From assembly GCA_003223215.1 (NCBI GenBank), contig QHYH01000111.1, positions 1-64,000 of the forward strand: a DNA stretch of 64,000 bases, given 5' to 3'. Both the position numbers and the translations under genes were made by a program. The notes under the pieces were generated by a model that saw nothing but the letters and a program-made list of their open reading frames with translations, ran no database searches and was not told the origin of the DNA. Below are positions 17,555-27,900 of the stretch, piece by piece; position 1 is the stretch's first letter, and each line of letters begins with the position of its first letter. This stretch comes from Acidobacteriota bacterium. GTDB taxonomy: Bacteria; Acidobacteriota; Terriglobia; Acidiferrales; UBA7541.

Positions 17555-18154
17555 GTGCCGGAGGCCATACGATTGAGACTGCTGGTTCCCCTTTTTCTCC
17601 TTTTACTGAACTGCTTTCCTAACGCTGAGACCAGGTCGCAGGAGGTGCCAACCGAGCCGCCGCGGGCGACGCTTACGGCGCGTATCGACAAAGCTGTTTC
17701 CAGGCGTGGGGGAAGTATTCAGGTTACTCTGACTCTGCGAGCCGGTCCGCGTGGAGCATACGTGTCTAGGTGGAGCAGGGTTTCTTCGAGTGATGCGCGG
17801 GATTTCTCATCGGGTCGTTCCATGAGCAATGTTTCGGGATTCGATGTTTTCGTCCTGACATTAAGCGGCAAAAATGCTGATCCCATCGGCCACGGTGGGG
17901 TTGCCGACCGTTGGGGTCCGCCTCCGCCTCCGTCCGAGAGATTCAAAGAGGAATTTGTCTTCTTGAGACCGGGCAAAGAAGAGACGTGGAGCGGGAACGT
18001 TGACGGCCCTGCCACGCCGGGGAAATACCAGATCGTTGGGGTCTATATGCCCGCCTATGACCAAGTCCACGACCTCGTCCGATTGCCGGAGACCCAAGGC
18101 TTGTTAATAGCGGATGTAGTTAGGTCTGCGCCAGTCATCATTGAGATTAAATGA
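17555..18154 (+). CDS. Secreted protein of unknown function
   Basis: A 199-residue protein starting at GTG with a clear signal peptide (RLRLLVPLFLLLLNCFPNAETRSQ, about residues 6-29). The mature part looks all-beta: TLTARIDKAVSRRGGSIQVTLTLRAGPRGAYVSRW near the start and GPATPGKYQIVGVYMPAYDQ near the end. This resembles an immunoglobulin-like or copper-chaperone-like sandwich with a Gly/Pro-rich loop (RWGPPPPPSE). No catalytic motif is visible and I cannot assign a family. It stands alone between the PadR-ADOP operon and the TIR element. Confidence 0.6.
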   Translation: MPEAIRLRLLVPLFLLLLNCFPNAETRSQEVPTEPPRATLTARIDKAVSRRGGSIQVTLTLRAGPRGAYVSRWSRVSSSDARDFSSGRSMSNVSGFDVFVLTLSGKNADPIGHGGVADRWGPPPPPSERFKEEFVFLRPGKEETWSGNVDGPATPGKYQIVGVYMPAYDQVHDLVRLPETQGLLIADVVRSAPVIIEIK

Positions 18155-18379
18155 GAACGGTGAGACGTTACGTTTCAGGGATGAACACGCGGCTCGATGC
18201 TGGGAACAGGAGCACCCGGTGTACATGCCCACGTTCGAGCGATTGCCACCTCGTTTTCGAGATTCCCGTACCGCAATGGTGTCCCGAGACCTCCGTCGTT
18301 TGGTACCGATTCCACCAAGCGCTCCCTTCGTGGCACCATTTAGAATCCAGCCGACACCTTACCCCAGGATACGATTAAA

Positions 18380-19012
18380 TGTCATCGATCATCTGGATCC
18401 GTCTTTTTTGACCTTCGACCGGGAAAATAGGGAAAGAAACATCCATCATCTCCGAGCCGCAGTCACATTCCCCCCTTCATCGTCCATCGGGTGTCGTCGG
18501 GTGTAACTTTGCAGTCCGGTCGTCCGCGATTCATGTATCGTGATCAGGTGCGATCGAAAATCGAGACGGCGAAACGGGACGCGTCGAAAACTCCTCTCCG
18601 ACCACGCCTTTGTCGTGGCCCCGGCTGTGGCTCTCTCTTTTTCGTCTGCAGCCATTGCGACCATGGCCAATGTTACTGCAGCGAATCCTGCCGAGCAGTA
18701 GCTCGGTGCCAGCAACGACGTGCGGCCAACCACCGCTATCAGCGCACGGAGCCAGGCCGATTGAATCACAGCCATCGGCAAAGGGCATATCGCCAGCGGC
18801 ACGGTCGCTTCTGCGTGACGGATCAAGGTCCCCGATCGATCACAACGCCCGGCGTTATCGGCCCATCTGCACGTCCGAGATGCTCCGTCTGTGGGCGTCA
18901 GTGCGACTGGATTGATCCCTTCGGCCCCCTTCCGCCTCGGCACAGGGCCCGATCACCAAGGAGACCCTTCGGCCACGGTTCAAAACGCTACGTTTTCGCG
19001 TGATCGATAACA
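18380..19012. mobile_element. 633-bp TIR element (A) with TTAAA target duplication and a zinc-finger passenger
   Basis: The left end starts TGTCATCGATCATC (18380) and the right end, read inward on the minus strand, starts TGTTATCGATCACG (from 19012). The outer 12 bases match at 11 positions, and TG...CA ends are typical of transposons. The element is bounded by a perfect 5-base direct repeat TTAAA (18375-18379 and 19013-19017), the mark of transposition. Inside is one ORF (18491-19003), a cysteine-rich protein and no transposase, and its stop codon lies within the right TIR. A shorter element with the same ends is at 32503-32777. The ends and duplication size would suit an IS21-like parent, but that is inference. 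Confidence 0.75.
18491..19003 (+). CDS. Cysteine-rich zinc-finger protein carried by the TIR element
   Basis: About 170 residues from a GTG, or ~156 from the ATG in FMYRDQVRSK. The centre reads CRGPGCGSLFFVCSHCDHGQ then CYCSESCRAVARCQQRR, a treble-clef-like Cys array with pairs C..C, C..C and C..C. An Arg-rich helix RYQRTEPGRLNHSHRQRAYRQR follows and a further pair CSVCGRQC. Small proteins of this type are often found beside insertion sequences; their function is unknown. The gene fills most of element A and its TGA stop falls in the right terminal inverted repeat, so it is a passenger or accessory gene of that element. Confidence 0.65.
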   Translation: MSSGVTLQSGRPRFMYRDQVRSKIETAKRDASKTPLRPRLCRGPGCGSLFFVCSHCDHGQCYCSESCRAVARCQQRRAANHRYQRTEPGRLNHSHRQRAYRQRHGRFCVTDQGPRSITTPGVIGPSARPRCSVCGRQCDWIDPFGPLPPRHRARSPRRPFGHGSKRYVFA

Positions 19013-19061
19013 TTAAACAGCCCACAGCCCTAGTCCCCTTAGATTACAGGGAGAATTTGCC

Positions 19062-20017
19062 ATGACTTACCGCAAACTCTTCATGTTTGTCCTCGCCATA
19101 CTCGGCTCACTTCCTGTCGCGACACTCTGCCAAACAGCGACTACGGCTCAGAACTCGCCCTCACCTTTAGGCAAGTTAGTCGACGTGGGCGGATATCGAG
19201 TTCATCTCTATTGCATGGGCACAGGAAGCCCAGCGGTCGTTATCGTCGGGGCAGGGTTCTCGTTCAATTGGGGATTGGTTCAACCCGAAGTCGCCAAATT
19301 TACTCAAGTTTGCTCCTACGACCATTCGGGAATAGGTTGGAGCGACGAGGGCCCGAAAGATTCGTGCTCGCTTAGGGTCAACGAGGTTCACACGGCATTG
19401 AAAAACGCTAGAATCAAAGGCCCGTATGTGCTGGTTGGGCACTCACTTGGTGGATTGGTTGCGCGAGTCTACGCGCGGCAATACCCAGACGAAGTAGCAG
19501 GCATGGTTTTTGTGGATCATGCGTTTGCACCCGGTCCTTTGACTTTCAGCGGTACTCCTTCCAGCGATGCGAAGGCCCTGCCTCCGGCGCCGCCTCCAAT
19601 GCCTCTAAGTCCAAGCGGCGGAGCACCCGTCGCCATTGGAATTGAAGGCGACCCCAACTTCAGCAAGCTGTCTGACCGCGACCGGGAGCTTCATCTTTGG
19701 GCCATGGCCCAGCCTCGGAATCAAAAAGCCCTGCAAACAAACCATGAAATCGTGCCGGGATGCATCACTGCTGCCGACGCAAGCAGCAAGGAACATCCTC
19801 ACCCGCTCGGGATAAGCCTCTCGTCGACATAAGCACAAACGAATTTCGCAGCCCCGATTATGAGAAACTCCAAAACAACCTGCTGTCCCTTTCTCAAAAT
19901 AGCAAGCAGAGTGTCGCAGAGAAGAGCGGACACTTCATCATCATCGATAGACCAGACGTTGTCATCGATGCGGTCAGGCACGTGGTGGAGTCCGCCAGAA
20001 GTAAATCCAAGCTCTAA
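19062..20017 (+). pseudogene. Secreted alpha/beta hydrolase, frameshifted
   Basis: A signal peptide (MTYRKLFMFVLAILGSLPVATLCQ) leads an alpha/beta hydrolase: oxyanion region VVIVGAGFSFNWG, SYDHSGIGWSD, and nucleophile elbow GHSLGG with Ser128. The frame from 19062 closes at 19832 after an out-of-frame tail. One missing base near 19810-19814 would join it to the frame DKPLVDISTNEFRSPDYEKLQ, then SGHFIIIDRPDVVIDAVRHVV (catalytic His), ending at 20017. The family is haloalkane-dehalogenase/esterase-like. With the catalytic His out of frame the protein would be dead unless the missing base is a sequence error. Confidence 0.8.
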
Positions 20018-20485
20018 AACATCGATCTGCCGAAGAATTTGAATGCTTTGAGAATGAAGTCTTAGCGCGTCCACCGAAGTGCCTGGTGAACGCGGTAACT
20101 GGTAAAGTACTGGGAACGAAGTTACCGGTAACCGATTTATCGGGCACTTGGACTCAGCTTTCTACCACGGTCTGGGACACAGAGACCGCGCACTCGTGGT
20201 CCAATCATCCCGAAGATTCGGGTGAATGTGGATGGTCCTTGGGCCAAGTGCCATGAAAACAATGCGTCTGCCGGGCTTGTTGGTTACTTTGTATCTGCTG
20301 CCAAGACAGGCAGCTTGACATGGTAATGAGGAGGACGTTTCCCATGTGGACTGCGCGGTCGGTGTTCATTCGCACGTACAGAAACCTGTCCCTGGCGAAT
20401 TGCTAAGGCCTAGTTAACGGCAAAACCGTCCAAGTGGGTACTGGCAGCAACTTTTCGCCCTGTCTTTCCTTCCTCCCCATTAGAT
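20018..20485. other. Gene-poor stretch
   Basis: No supported gene, RNA or strong hairpin. GTAACTGGTAAAG and GTTACCGGTAACC lie close together near 20095-20135, forming weak inverted repeats of unknown meaning. Confidence 0.35.
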
Positions 20486-20698
20486 GTGAGACCATGGAGC
20501 CTCACGAAGATCCCGGTAGAAATCCCGGATGCCGTCCAGCCATCGAAGAGGAACTGAAGAAGTCTCCTCCGAAGCCATGGATGAAACACGTCGGAAAGCT
20601 AAAGCTTTAAAAAGGACCTCGAGCGAATTGACCGGATCATCGAAGAAGAGTTCGAGAAGATCGATCCTGAGATGTGGGAGTTCAAGGAGCCTGCTTAA
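20486..20698 (+). pseudogene. Small antitoxin-like gene, frameshifted
   Basis: Three short in-register segments suggest a ~70-residue protein: SLTKIPVEIPDAVQPS (frame of the GTG at 20486), IEEELKKSPPKPWMKHVGKLK (shifted frame), and KDLERIDRIIEEEFEKIDPEMWEFKEPA (first frame again, ending TAA 20696-20698). A Pro-Trp hinge followed by an acidic amphipathic helix is typical of antitoxins that pair with PIN toxins. At least two indels break it and no toxin gene follows. The reading is tentative. Confidence 0.35.
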
Positions 20699-20734
20699 TT
20701 CCGGACTCCTCACTGACAACAATTTGGAGGAATT

Positions 20735-22900
20735 GTGCGCCTGCTTCCAAGCCCTCGCATTCTGCCAACAGCTTTTCTGTCCGCGGGGCTATCGACCATC
20801 TTTTTGCTTTTCCAATTGCACGCGAGCCCTCAGAACTATAGTGCCATCCCCACACAGCTCCCCGGCCACGACGCGATTCTCATGGGCACCGACTGGTATG
20901 CCGAACAATGGCCCGCGGCTCGATGGGAAACTGATGTCAGCATGATGGAAGCCGCTCATCTCGCGGTCGTTCGTCTTGCTGGATTCGCCTGGAGCCGCCT
21001 GGAGCCGTCCGAAGGTCGCTATGACTTCGAATGGCTCGACCACGCCATCCGTCTGGCCGAAAAGCATCATCTTCTCGTAATCCTCGACACTCCCAGCGCG
21101 GCGCCGCCTGCTTGGCTCACTCTCAAATATCCCGACACGCTTCGCATGGAAAAAGACGGACGCCGCGTCACGCACGGCAATCGCGCCCAAGGCTCCGTCA
21201 CCTCCGCGCGCTATCGCGAATTCTGCAGGCGTATTGCAACCGAGATGGCTCGGCGCTACGGCCACGACCCCAATGTCATCGGCTGGCAAATTGACAACGA
21301 GTACGGCTACTCGCAAATGTCCTTCGACGACGACGCCAGGCACCAATTCCGCGATTGGCTTAAAGCCAGGTACAAATCTCTCGACTTTCTCAATCAACAG
21401 TGGACGACCGCCTACTGGAGCGAAACCTACGACAATTGGGCTGAAATCCCGATCCCCGACATCCCTCACAATCCCGGCCTCATGCTGGATTGGAAACGCT
21501 TCGTCACCTTTGCCTGGGCGAGCTATCAACAAAATCAAATCGGTGCCATCCGCCCGTTTGCCGATCCTCGCCAGTTCATCACCGGCAATTTCATGGGCTA
21601 CGCCTTCGATGGCTTCGATCACTACACGGTAGCGCGTTCCCTCACGTTCGTTGCTTGGGACGATTACGTCGCCACCGGGCATCTTGATCCCGACAAGAAC
21701 GGCATCAGCCACGACACCATGCGCGGCCTCAAGCGACAGAATTTTTGGGTTATCGAAACACAGCCAGGTTTCGTGAATTGGTCGAACCTGAACAATGCTC
21801 TCAACAAAGGCGAAGTTCGCGCGATGGCCTGGCATGACGTCGGCCACGGCGCCGACGAAGTCAGCTTTTGGCAATGGCGCAGCGCGCTAAATGGCCAGGA
21901 GGAAATGCACGGCACTCTCGTCGGCCCGGACGGTGAGCCGGAACCGGTTCTCGCCGAAGTCACGCAGACGGCAGCCGAATTCGCACAGGTTCAAGGTGCG
22001 TTTCGGAACACGCGCGTCGTCTCCGATGTCGCGCTCCTGCACGACTACGAAAGCCGCTGGGCCATTAATTGGCAGATTCACACTTCGCGCTACGATCCGT
22101 TCAACATCCTCAAGACCTACTACCAAACCATCCGCAAGATTTCGCAGTCGCTGGACATCGTCAGCACAGACGTTCCTCTGGACCAATACAAGCTCGTCGT
22201 CGCTCCCAGCCTCAATCTCATTCCTAAAGAACGCGCCGCCCATCTCGCTGACTACGCCAAAAATGGCGGCCACCTCGTTCTCGGCCCGCGCTCGGGCATG
22301 AAGGACGAATTCAACGCCCTTCTCCCGCTGCGTCAGCCTGGCTATCTCATCGACGCACTCGGCGGCCGCGTCGAACAGTTTTACGCCCTAGAGCGCGACG
22401 CTCCGGTCAGCGGCTTGCTCGGCTCTGGCACTGCCACGATTTGGGCTGAGCAACTCAAAGCCATGGCGCCGGATGCCGAAGTTCTCTTACGCTACGGAGG
22501 CAGCAACGGGTGGCTCGACGGCCAGCCCTGCATCATCACTCATCCCTTCGGCAAGGGACGCATCACCTATGTCGGCACCATCCTCGATCCCAATCTCATG
22601 ACCGCGCTTGCGCAGTGGATGGTCAACGTTAGCGGCGTCACCCCCGTCTTCGGTCCGGTCCCGGACGGCATCGAAGTCAACCGCCGCGTCGGTCCTGGGT
22701 CCACCGTCTTTGTCCTCGTCAATTTCAACTCCGAAAAGCAACTCGTTCCTCTTCCTCGACCGATGAAGTCCATCCTCCATCAACTCGACTCGCCGGACGA
22801 GCCACAGCTCTCCCAACCCGATACCGCTCAAGCTGAAGTCACCCAAGTCGAACTCTCCCGCTACGGTGTCGTTATCCTCCTCGACCAACGCAAACCCTAG
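20735..22900 (+). CDS. GH42 beta-galactosidase, secreted
   Basis: A 721-residue protein starting at a GTG directly after GGAGGAATT, with a signal peptide through about residue 31. The glycoside hydrolase family 42 (clan GH-A) TIM barrel follows: GTDWYAEQWP at 51-60, acid/base Glu189 in GWQIDNEYG and nucleophile Glu341 in WVIETQPGFVNW. Trimerisation and small beta C-terminal domains complete the fold. It hydrolyses terminal beta-galactosides or related linkages, here probably in the periplasm. A homologue at 58250-60379 has the same catalytic Glu positions. The downstream sugar-porter and DUF5107 genes (opposite strand) suggest a shared sugar-use role. Confidence 0.93.
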   Translation: MRLLPSPRILPTAFLSAGLSTIFLLFQLHASPQNYSAIPTQLPGHDAILMGTDWYAEQWPAARWETDVSMMEAAHLAVVRLAGFAWSRLEPSEGRYDFEWLDHAIRLAEKHHLLVILDTPSAAPPAWLTLKYPDTLRMEKDGRRVTHGNRAQGSVTSARYREFCRRIATEMARRYGHDPNVIGWQIDNEYGYSQMSFDDDARHQFRDWLKARYKSLDFLNQQWTTAYWSETYDNWAEIPIPDIPHNPGLMLDWKRFVTFAWASYQQNQIGAIRPFADPRQFITGNFMGYAFDGFDHYTVARSLTFVAWDDYVATGHLDPDKNGISHDTMRGLKRQNFWVIETQPGFVNWSNLNNALNKGEVRAMAWHDVGHGADEVSFWQWRSALNGQEEMHGTLVGPDGEPEPVLAEVTQTAAEFAQVQGAFRNTRVVSDVALLHDYESRWAINWQIHTSRYDPFNILKTYYQTIRKISQSLDIVSTDVPLDQYKLVVAPSLNLIPKERAAHLADYAKNGGHLVLGPRSGMKDEFNALLPLRQPGYLIDALGGRVEQFYALERDAPVSGLLGSGTATIWAEQLKAMAPDAEVLLRYGGSNGWLDGQPCIITHPFGKGRITYVGTILDPNLMTALAQWMVNVSGVTPVFGPVPDGIEVNRRVGPGSTVFVLVNFNSEKQLVPLPRPMKSILHQLDSPDEPQLSQPDTAQAEVTQVELSRYGVVILLDQRKP

Positions 22901-22964
22901 CGCAATTCGTCACTGTGAGGATCCGCTCAGGCTTATTCCCCTAATAAAGCGGCAGGGAGGGCGA

Positions 22965-23340
22965 ATGAAAATAAGCGGAATGCTCTTTCTCATTGCGCTC
23001 GCCTTTGTTGGTGTACACTGCGCCGAGGCCAATCGAGTTCAGAGTATCCCCCGTACACCGTGGGGTGGCTATCCGAGTCCTGCGTCGTATGACGCTGGAC
23101 ATTGCCGATCCCGACGTTCACCGCGTCCTGTTTGAGAGCGAGGTTGTCGTGTTCTTGGAGGTGGAGATCCCTCCAGAGCTGGACGTAACGATGCACCGTC
23201 ATCCATATCCTTCCATGTTCGCCCGCGATACAGGTGCTGGACCGAGCAGCGCAGGCATTTCGCTGCAAGAGCCTCACCTCGATCCAATACATGAAGTATA
23301 TGCGTTAGCGGTCCTCGACTTCGGCGCTTCCCGCGCGTGA
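22965..23340 (+). pseudogene. Secreted cupin-like protein, frameshifted
   Basis: An ATG at 22965 gives a clean signal peptide (MKISGMLFLIALAFVGVHCAEA), but that frame soon loses meaning. In another frame from about 23085 the sequence reads DPDVHRVLFESEVVVFLEVEIPPELDVTMHRHPYPSMFA. This resembles the core of small exported cupins (HRVLxENxxVRVLEVxIPPGxxxxMHxHP, with the metal-binding HRH). A frame change between the two parts, and loss of the second cupin motif, indicate a decayed gene. Confidence 0.45.
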
Positions 23341-23513
23341 GTCTGTTGATGCCCGAGTAGCCCACGATCCGGTAGAGGAAGAATACCCCGTGATTGATAT
23401 CCAGGTAACTTTTCGGTGGAGGTGTAAACGACAACTGCGTGCGTGTTTACCCAGTGCTGGTCTACGCTGTTGGAACGCCGGCGGGCTGAGCGCGACGAAA
23501 GGAGAGGAACAGT

Positions 23514-24971
23514 TCACGTTGAGGTAGGGTCGCTCCTCGGCCTTTGCGCCGTTCCTGCAAACTCGTACTCGATCTGCTCCAGCGTCTTTCCCTTCGTTTC
23601 CGGAACGCGCCAAAACACAAAAAGGAAGCCCGCGAGACAGACCACGGCATAGATCCAAAATGTGCGGGCGGGACCGAGGATCCGGTGGAGAATTGGAAAC
23701 GTGAACGTGAGAAGGAAAGAGGCAACCCAGAGCGCCGACACTGAAACTGAAACCGCAAACCCGCGCACACGATTGGGAAAGATTTCCGAGATCAAAACCC
23801 AAGTCACCGGCGCAAGCGAGAGCGCGTAGCACGCAATCGTGCAGAGCGTAAGCACCAGTACCGGGAAGCCCTTGGTCCCGGAACGGTAAGCCAGGCCGAG
23901 TACGGCGTGCGACACAGCAATTCCCGTGCAGCCAAGCAGCATCAGTGCCCGGCGACCAAACTTGTCTACCAAGCCCAAGGCGACCAAAGTGAACACGAGG
24001 TTGATGGTTCCGGTGATCACAATGTTGAAAAGGATGCTGTTCACTTCGTAGCCTGCGTTGCGGTATATCTCCTCCGCATAGTTGAAGATGATGTTGATTC
24101 CGCTCCACTGCTGCAGAACCGCCAGACAAACTCCAATTGACAAGAGCTTCAAAATGTATGGGGTGCGAAGTTCGTGCCAAGCAGCAACGCTCCGCCCGGG
24201 TGCGTTCAGAGTGCCTTGAATTTCTGCTATTGCTTCATCGCTGTACTTTTCTCCGCCAATGCGCGCCAACGTACCACGGGCACGCTGATTTGCGCCGATC
24301 TTCACCAGCCAACGTGGACTCTCCGGAATAAACATTGCGGCGAAAAAGAAGATCAAAGAGGGTACTGCCACGGCGGTGAACATCCATCGCCAGCCATATT
24401 GCCCATTCCACGACTGGCGAATCAATTCCGCCGTGGCGCCTTTGGGGACTGGGTCCGCAATCAGCCAGTTGACGATTTGCGCGGCCAAAATTCCCACAAC
24501 AATGGTCAACTGATTCAAGGTCACCAGCCGTCCGCGCCAGGGCGCAGGGCTAACCTCTGCAATATAAGTTGGGGAGACATTGGAGGCGATGCCGATGGCC
24601 AATCCGCCAGCAATCCGCCAGGTAATAAATGACGAGAAGGTGTGGGCCCGCGCGGTGAGGAGAGAAGACACGACAAAAAGCAGCGCAGACAGGATCAGCA
24701 GTTTCTTTCGGCCAAAACGGTCGCTGATGCTACCCGAAAGGACCGAGCCAAGAAGACAGCCGATGAGGGCGCAGCTATTTGCCCAACCGATGCTGCTTTC
24801 TGAGATGAGTTGGAAGTACTTTTCGTAAAACGGCTTTGCCCCACCGATCACCACCCAATCGTATCCAAACAGCAATCCGCCTAACGCGCCGACCGAAGAA
24901 ATGACCCAAACATATGCCGCATTGTAGCTATGTGCAGGTTGAGTTTGAGAGTTACGGCAGCCGCTGTCCAA
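23514..24971 (-). CDS. Sugar-porter MFS transporter (sugar:H+ symporter type)
   Basis: A 485-residue protein with 12 predicted membrane helices and the sugar-porter signatures: GGLLFGYDWVVIGGA in helix 1, DRFGRKK after helix 2, RIAGGLAIGIAS, PESPRWL ending helix 6, QQWSGINIIFNYAEEIY in helix 7 (substrate-contacting QQ and N), GRRALMLLG, and PETKGKTLEQIE at the C-terminus. It imports a monosaccharide such as xylose, glucose or galactose, probably with H+. It lies 9 bases after the DUF5107 gene and is almost certainly in the same transcript. Its substrate may be released by the exported glycosidases nearby. Confidence 0.93.
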   Translation of the reverse strand: MDSGCRNSQTQPAHSYNAAYVWVISSVGALGGLLFGYDWVVIGGAKPFYEKYFQLISESSIGWANSCALIGCLLGSVLSGSISDRFGRKKLLILSALLFVVSSLLTARAHTFSSFITWRIAGGLAIGIASNVSPTYIAEVSPAPWRGRLVTLNQLTIVVGILAAQIVNWLIADPVPKGATAELIRQSWNGQYGWRWMFTAVAVPSLIFFFAAMFIPESPRWLVKIGANQRARGTLARIGGEKYSDEAIAEIQGTLNAPGRSVAAWHELRTPYILKLLSIGVCLAVLQQWSGINIIFNYAEEIYRNAGYEVNSILFNIVITGTINLVFTLVALGLVDKFGRRALMLLGCTGIAVSHAVLGLAYRSGTKGFPVLVLTLCTIACYALSLAPVTWVLISEIFPNRVRGFAVSVSVSALWVASFLLTFTFPILHRILGPARTFWIYAVVCLAGFLFVFWRVPETKGKTLEQIEYEFAGTAQRPRSDPTST

Positions 24972-24980
24972 GACGTCACC

Positions 24981-27900
24981 TCAGATGTGCATGGTAAGCG
25001 GGGAACCGCTCGGCTCAGCCAGTAAGTCCGCAGCCATCGAATGACTTGGGTCGAGGCTCAGGACTCGCGTGAGCAGTTCCTGCGCCTTTGCGGCGTCACC
25101 AAGCCCTAGCCAGGCTTGCGCCTGCAGGAACAAGGCGGTCATTGTGTTCCGCCTCTGCAGGTCATCTTCAAACAACAGCATCGCTGGAAGGGAGGTAGCA
25201 AAATAATCGACTTGGGCCTTTTGCTGCATTAGATTCTCGGCATAGGCGAGTAGATCGCGGAGAAGTTTCTCTGCCTCCCGCGACCTTCCCAGCCGCTTAA
25301 GAGCAAGCGCGCTGTGGCAAGTCATCTCCGAAAAAGAACGGACGCTCATTTCTCGGAAATCCCCCTCGTGACTTGCTGCCCGTTCCCACCACTTATGGGC
25401 GGCAGGAAGGTCGCCCGCCGCCTCACAGGCCGTGCCAAGCAGGTAGAAAATGTCGCTTTGGTTCGCGAGCAAATGAGCTGCTTCTCCAAGGTTTGCCGGA
25501 CAATTCAGGGCCGCCTCCATAAACCGGCGGGCCTCAGCTGGCTTGCCATCAGCCAGCGCGCGACGGCCTAACGCCAATTGTGTACGAACATACTGGCCCA
25601 GTACCAATCCTTCGCCACCTTCCCATGGCTGAAATCTGCGTGACTCGATCACGGCAAGTGCTTTCTCAGGTTGATTGGTATCGTTGTAGAGAGTGGCTAG
25701 TTCGATGGAAAGGTCATCTCGCAGCCGTACAAGATCCGAGAACTTCTCGAGTTCTTCAAGGCGGCGAAGGGGAGACTCTCCCGTCCGTTTCCAGAGCTGG
25801 TCACGCTCGTAAAGAACGCGGGCGTCTGTCGGATCGGCCTCCAATGCCTTGTCAAACGCAGCCCGCGCCGCGTCCGACCTGCCGCGCACGTTAAAATAGC
25901 CAATTCCGAGGTTGCGCCAGACCACTGACCAGGAGGGATCCAGGCGGGCAGACTGTTCCCAGAGGGCAATTGCCTCATCATGCCAGAGGCGATCATAGAG
26001 TAGATTGCCAAGGTAATAGGCGGCGCGCGCATCGCGTGGATCGCCAGCAATCGCGGCCTGCAGAACAATCATTTCCTCCAACCTGTTCGGGAAGCAGTAA
26101 CTGGGGTCAGCTTCCGCCGCCTGTGAATACGCCCTCTTCGCGGCAATGGCGTCGCCCGTTTGCTGATGCATGTAGCCCAAGGCATAGGAAATCGTTGGGA
26201 CAGAACCATCGTTCACCTGGCGATCGGCCGCCTTCAGAATCGTAATGGCTTCGGCATAAAACCCCGCGCGCGCGCAGTCCAGTGCCAGATCAAGAAGCAG
26301 CCGATTGTCCGAAGGCAATGAACTACCGATTAGGTAGCGCGCCCAAAAATCTGTCGGATCGAGGTCCGCTGTCTCCTGCAACAAACGCGCTGCTTCTGTC
26401 TCCCGGCCAAGCTTTCTTAGAACCATCGCAGCTAAATTGCGAGCGTTGAGATTGTCACCATCAAGTCGAAACGAAGACAACAGATGCTCTAGCGCCAACT
26501 GCCACCGGTTTTGCTTCGCGTCCAGCTCGGCGAGAGCCATGAGCGCGGCTGCTTTGCGCTCCTGATTCCAAGTAGACTTGTAGAATGCTGCGTATGCTTC
26601 GTCGTCTCGGTTCAGGTAACGCAGTGTGAGCCCAAGGTTGTAGTAGGGTTCGCCGTCATGCGGATTCGGATTGCGCAGCGTGAGTCTCTGAACTGCGCGG
26701 TAGAAGTATTTCTCGGCCTGCTTGAACTCCCCCCGCCGCAGATGCCAGAGTCCCAAAGCATTGTTGCATCGACTATCGCCCGGATCGCGACGTAGTGCCT
26801 CGAGCCAATAGACTTCCGGGTGACGAGTGGCGTGGCGATACTGCTCGAGGTGGAGACCAGTCACGTAAAGTTCGTCGTCATTCGTTATATCTCCGGGTGA
26901 CGCAGGCTCAATTGCAGGCTCTTGTGCAGGTATTTGTGAGTTCGGCAGCGGCCTGTAGCGCAGTAGTTCCCGTCCATCCTCAGTCTCGATTGATACCGCC
27001 AACTCTTCAGATGTTGTGCCTGGTGGCAAATCGACCGTTTGTAGAAATGCACCGCGCGGAGATAAATCGCGCACCGACTCCCAGAGGTTCCTACCTTTCA
27101 TCTCCAGTCGTATTCTGGCAGCAGGGATTTGCCGCGTTACGCAAACGCCCATCTGCGCCTTCCTCCCGGAAACGCTGAGGCTGACCGCAGCGTTCAAATT
27201 GGCTTTCTGCACTGGACCGATTTCGCGGATGGGATACCAATACTGGCTGAATGCTTTCGTTTCCCACGGCGACAAGAATGAGAAATCCGGCTGGTTATCG
27301 GTAAAAACGCCTGCCATCAGTTCGATGTAAGGACCGTCGCCGTCAGCCAGATTCCGCTCCCATGCATATCCGAAATCGTGGTTGCCCCAAGTCCACTGCT
27401 TCTTGCCGGGCGAGATGTGGTGACTGGCTACATGGACCAGGCCAGCCTTCTGCCGGTGGTCATAACCGCCAAAGAAATCTTCCACTGAACCTGTTGCCAT
27501 ATAACTGGTCGGCACGGGGATATTGGCATACCAACTCAAATCGTTTGGCGGGTAACCCCCGGGGGGGACGAATCTTCGCGGGCGTTCTTCCACTGGAACG
27601 CCGCTCCGCGCCCTCTCGCCGTATTGCACTCCGTAGTAGCGCTCCTCGCACAGGGGAAAGCGGCTCACGGCACGCTTGGCGTGGTCAGCGACATACTGCA
27701 CATCGGGTGGGAAGAAGGACTGATAAAGTTCGTGAACGTGGACTCCAGCGTTGGCCCACCACAAAAATGTCTGTGTGAACGGAGTTCGGTTGTAGAGGCG
27801 CACCTTGAGTTCGATGTATGCCTTACCAGGATGCAGGCATATGCCATGTGCGCTTTTGAGGCGGTTCATCGGCTCATGGTCGCTACACCAAACGGTGCGC

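Noticed and set aside
20789-21874. Minus-strand open frame of 361 codons
   Set aside because: It is a shadow of the GH42 gene on the plus strand, kept open by codon bias. The plus strand holds both catalytic glutamates in context.
23305-24180. Minus-strand open frame of 291 codons
   Set aside because: It overlaps the MFS transporter in another frame and has no transport or enzyme motif. The MFS frame has all family signatures.
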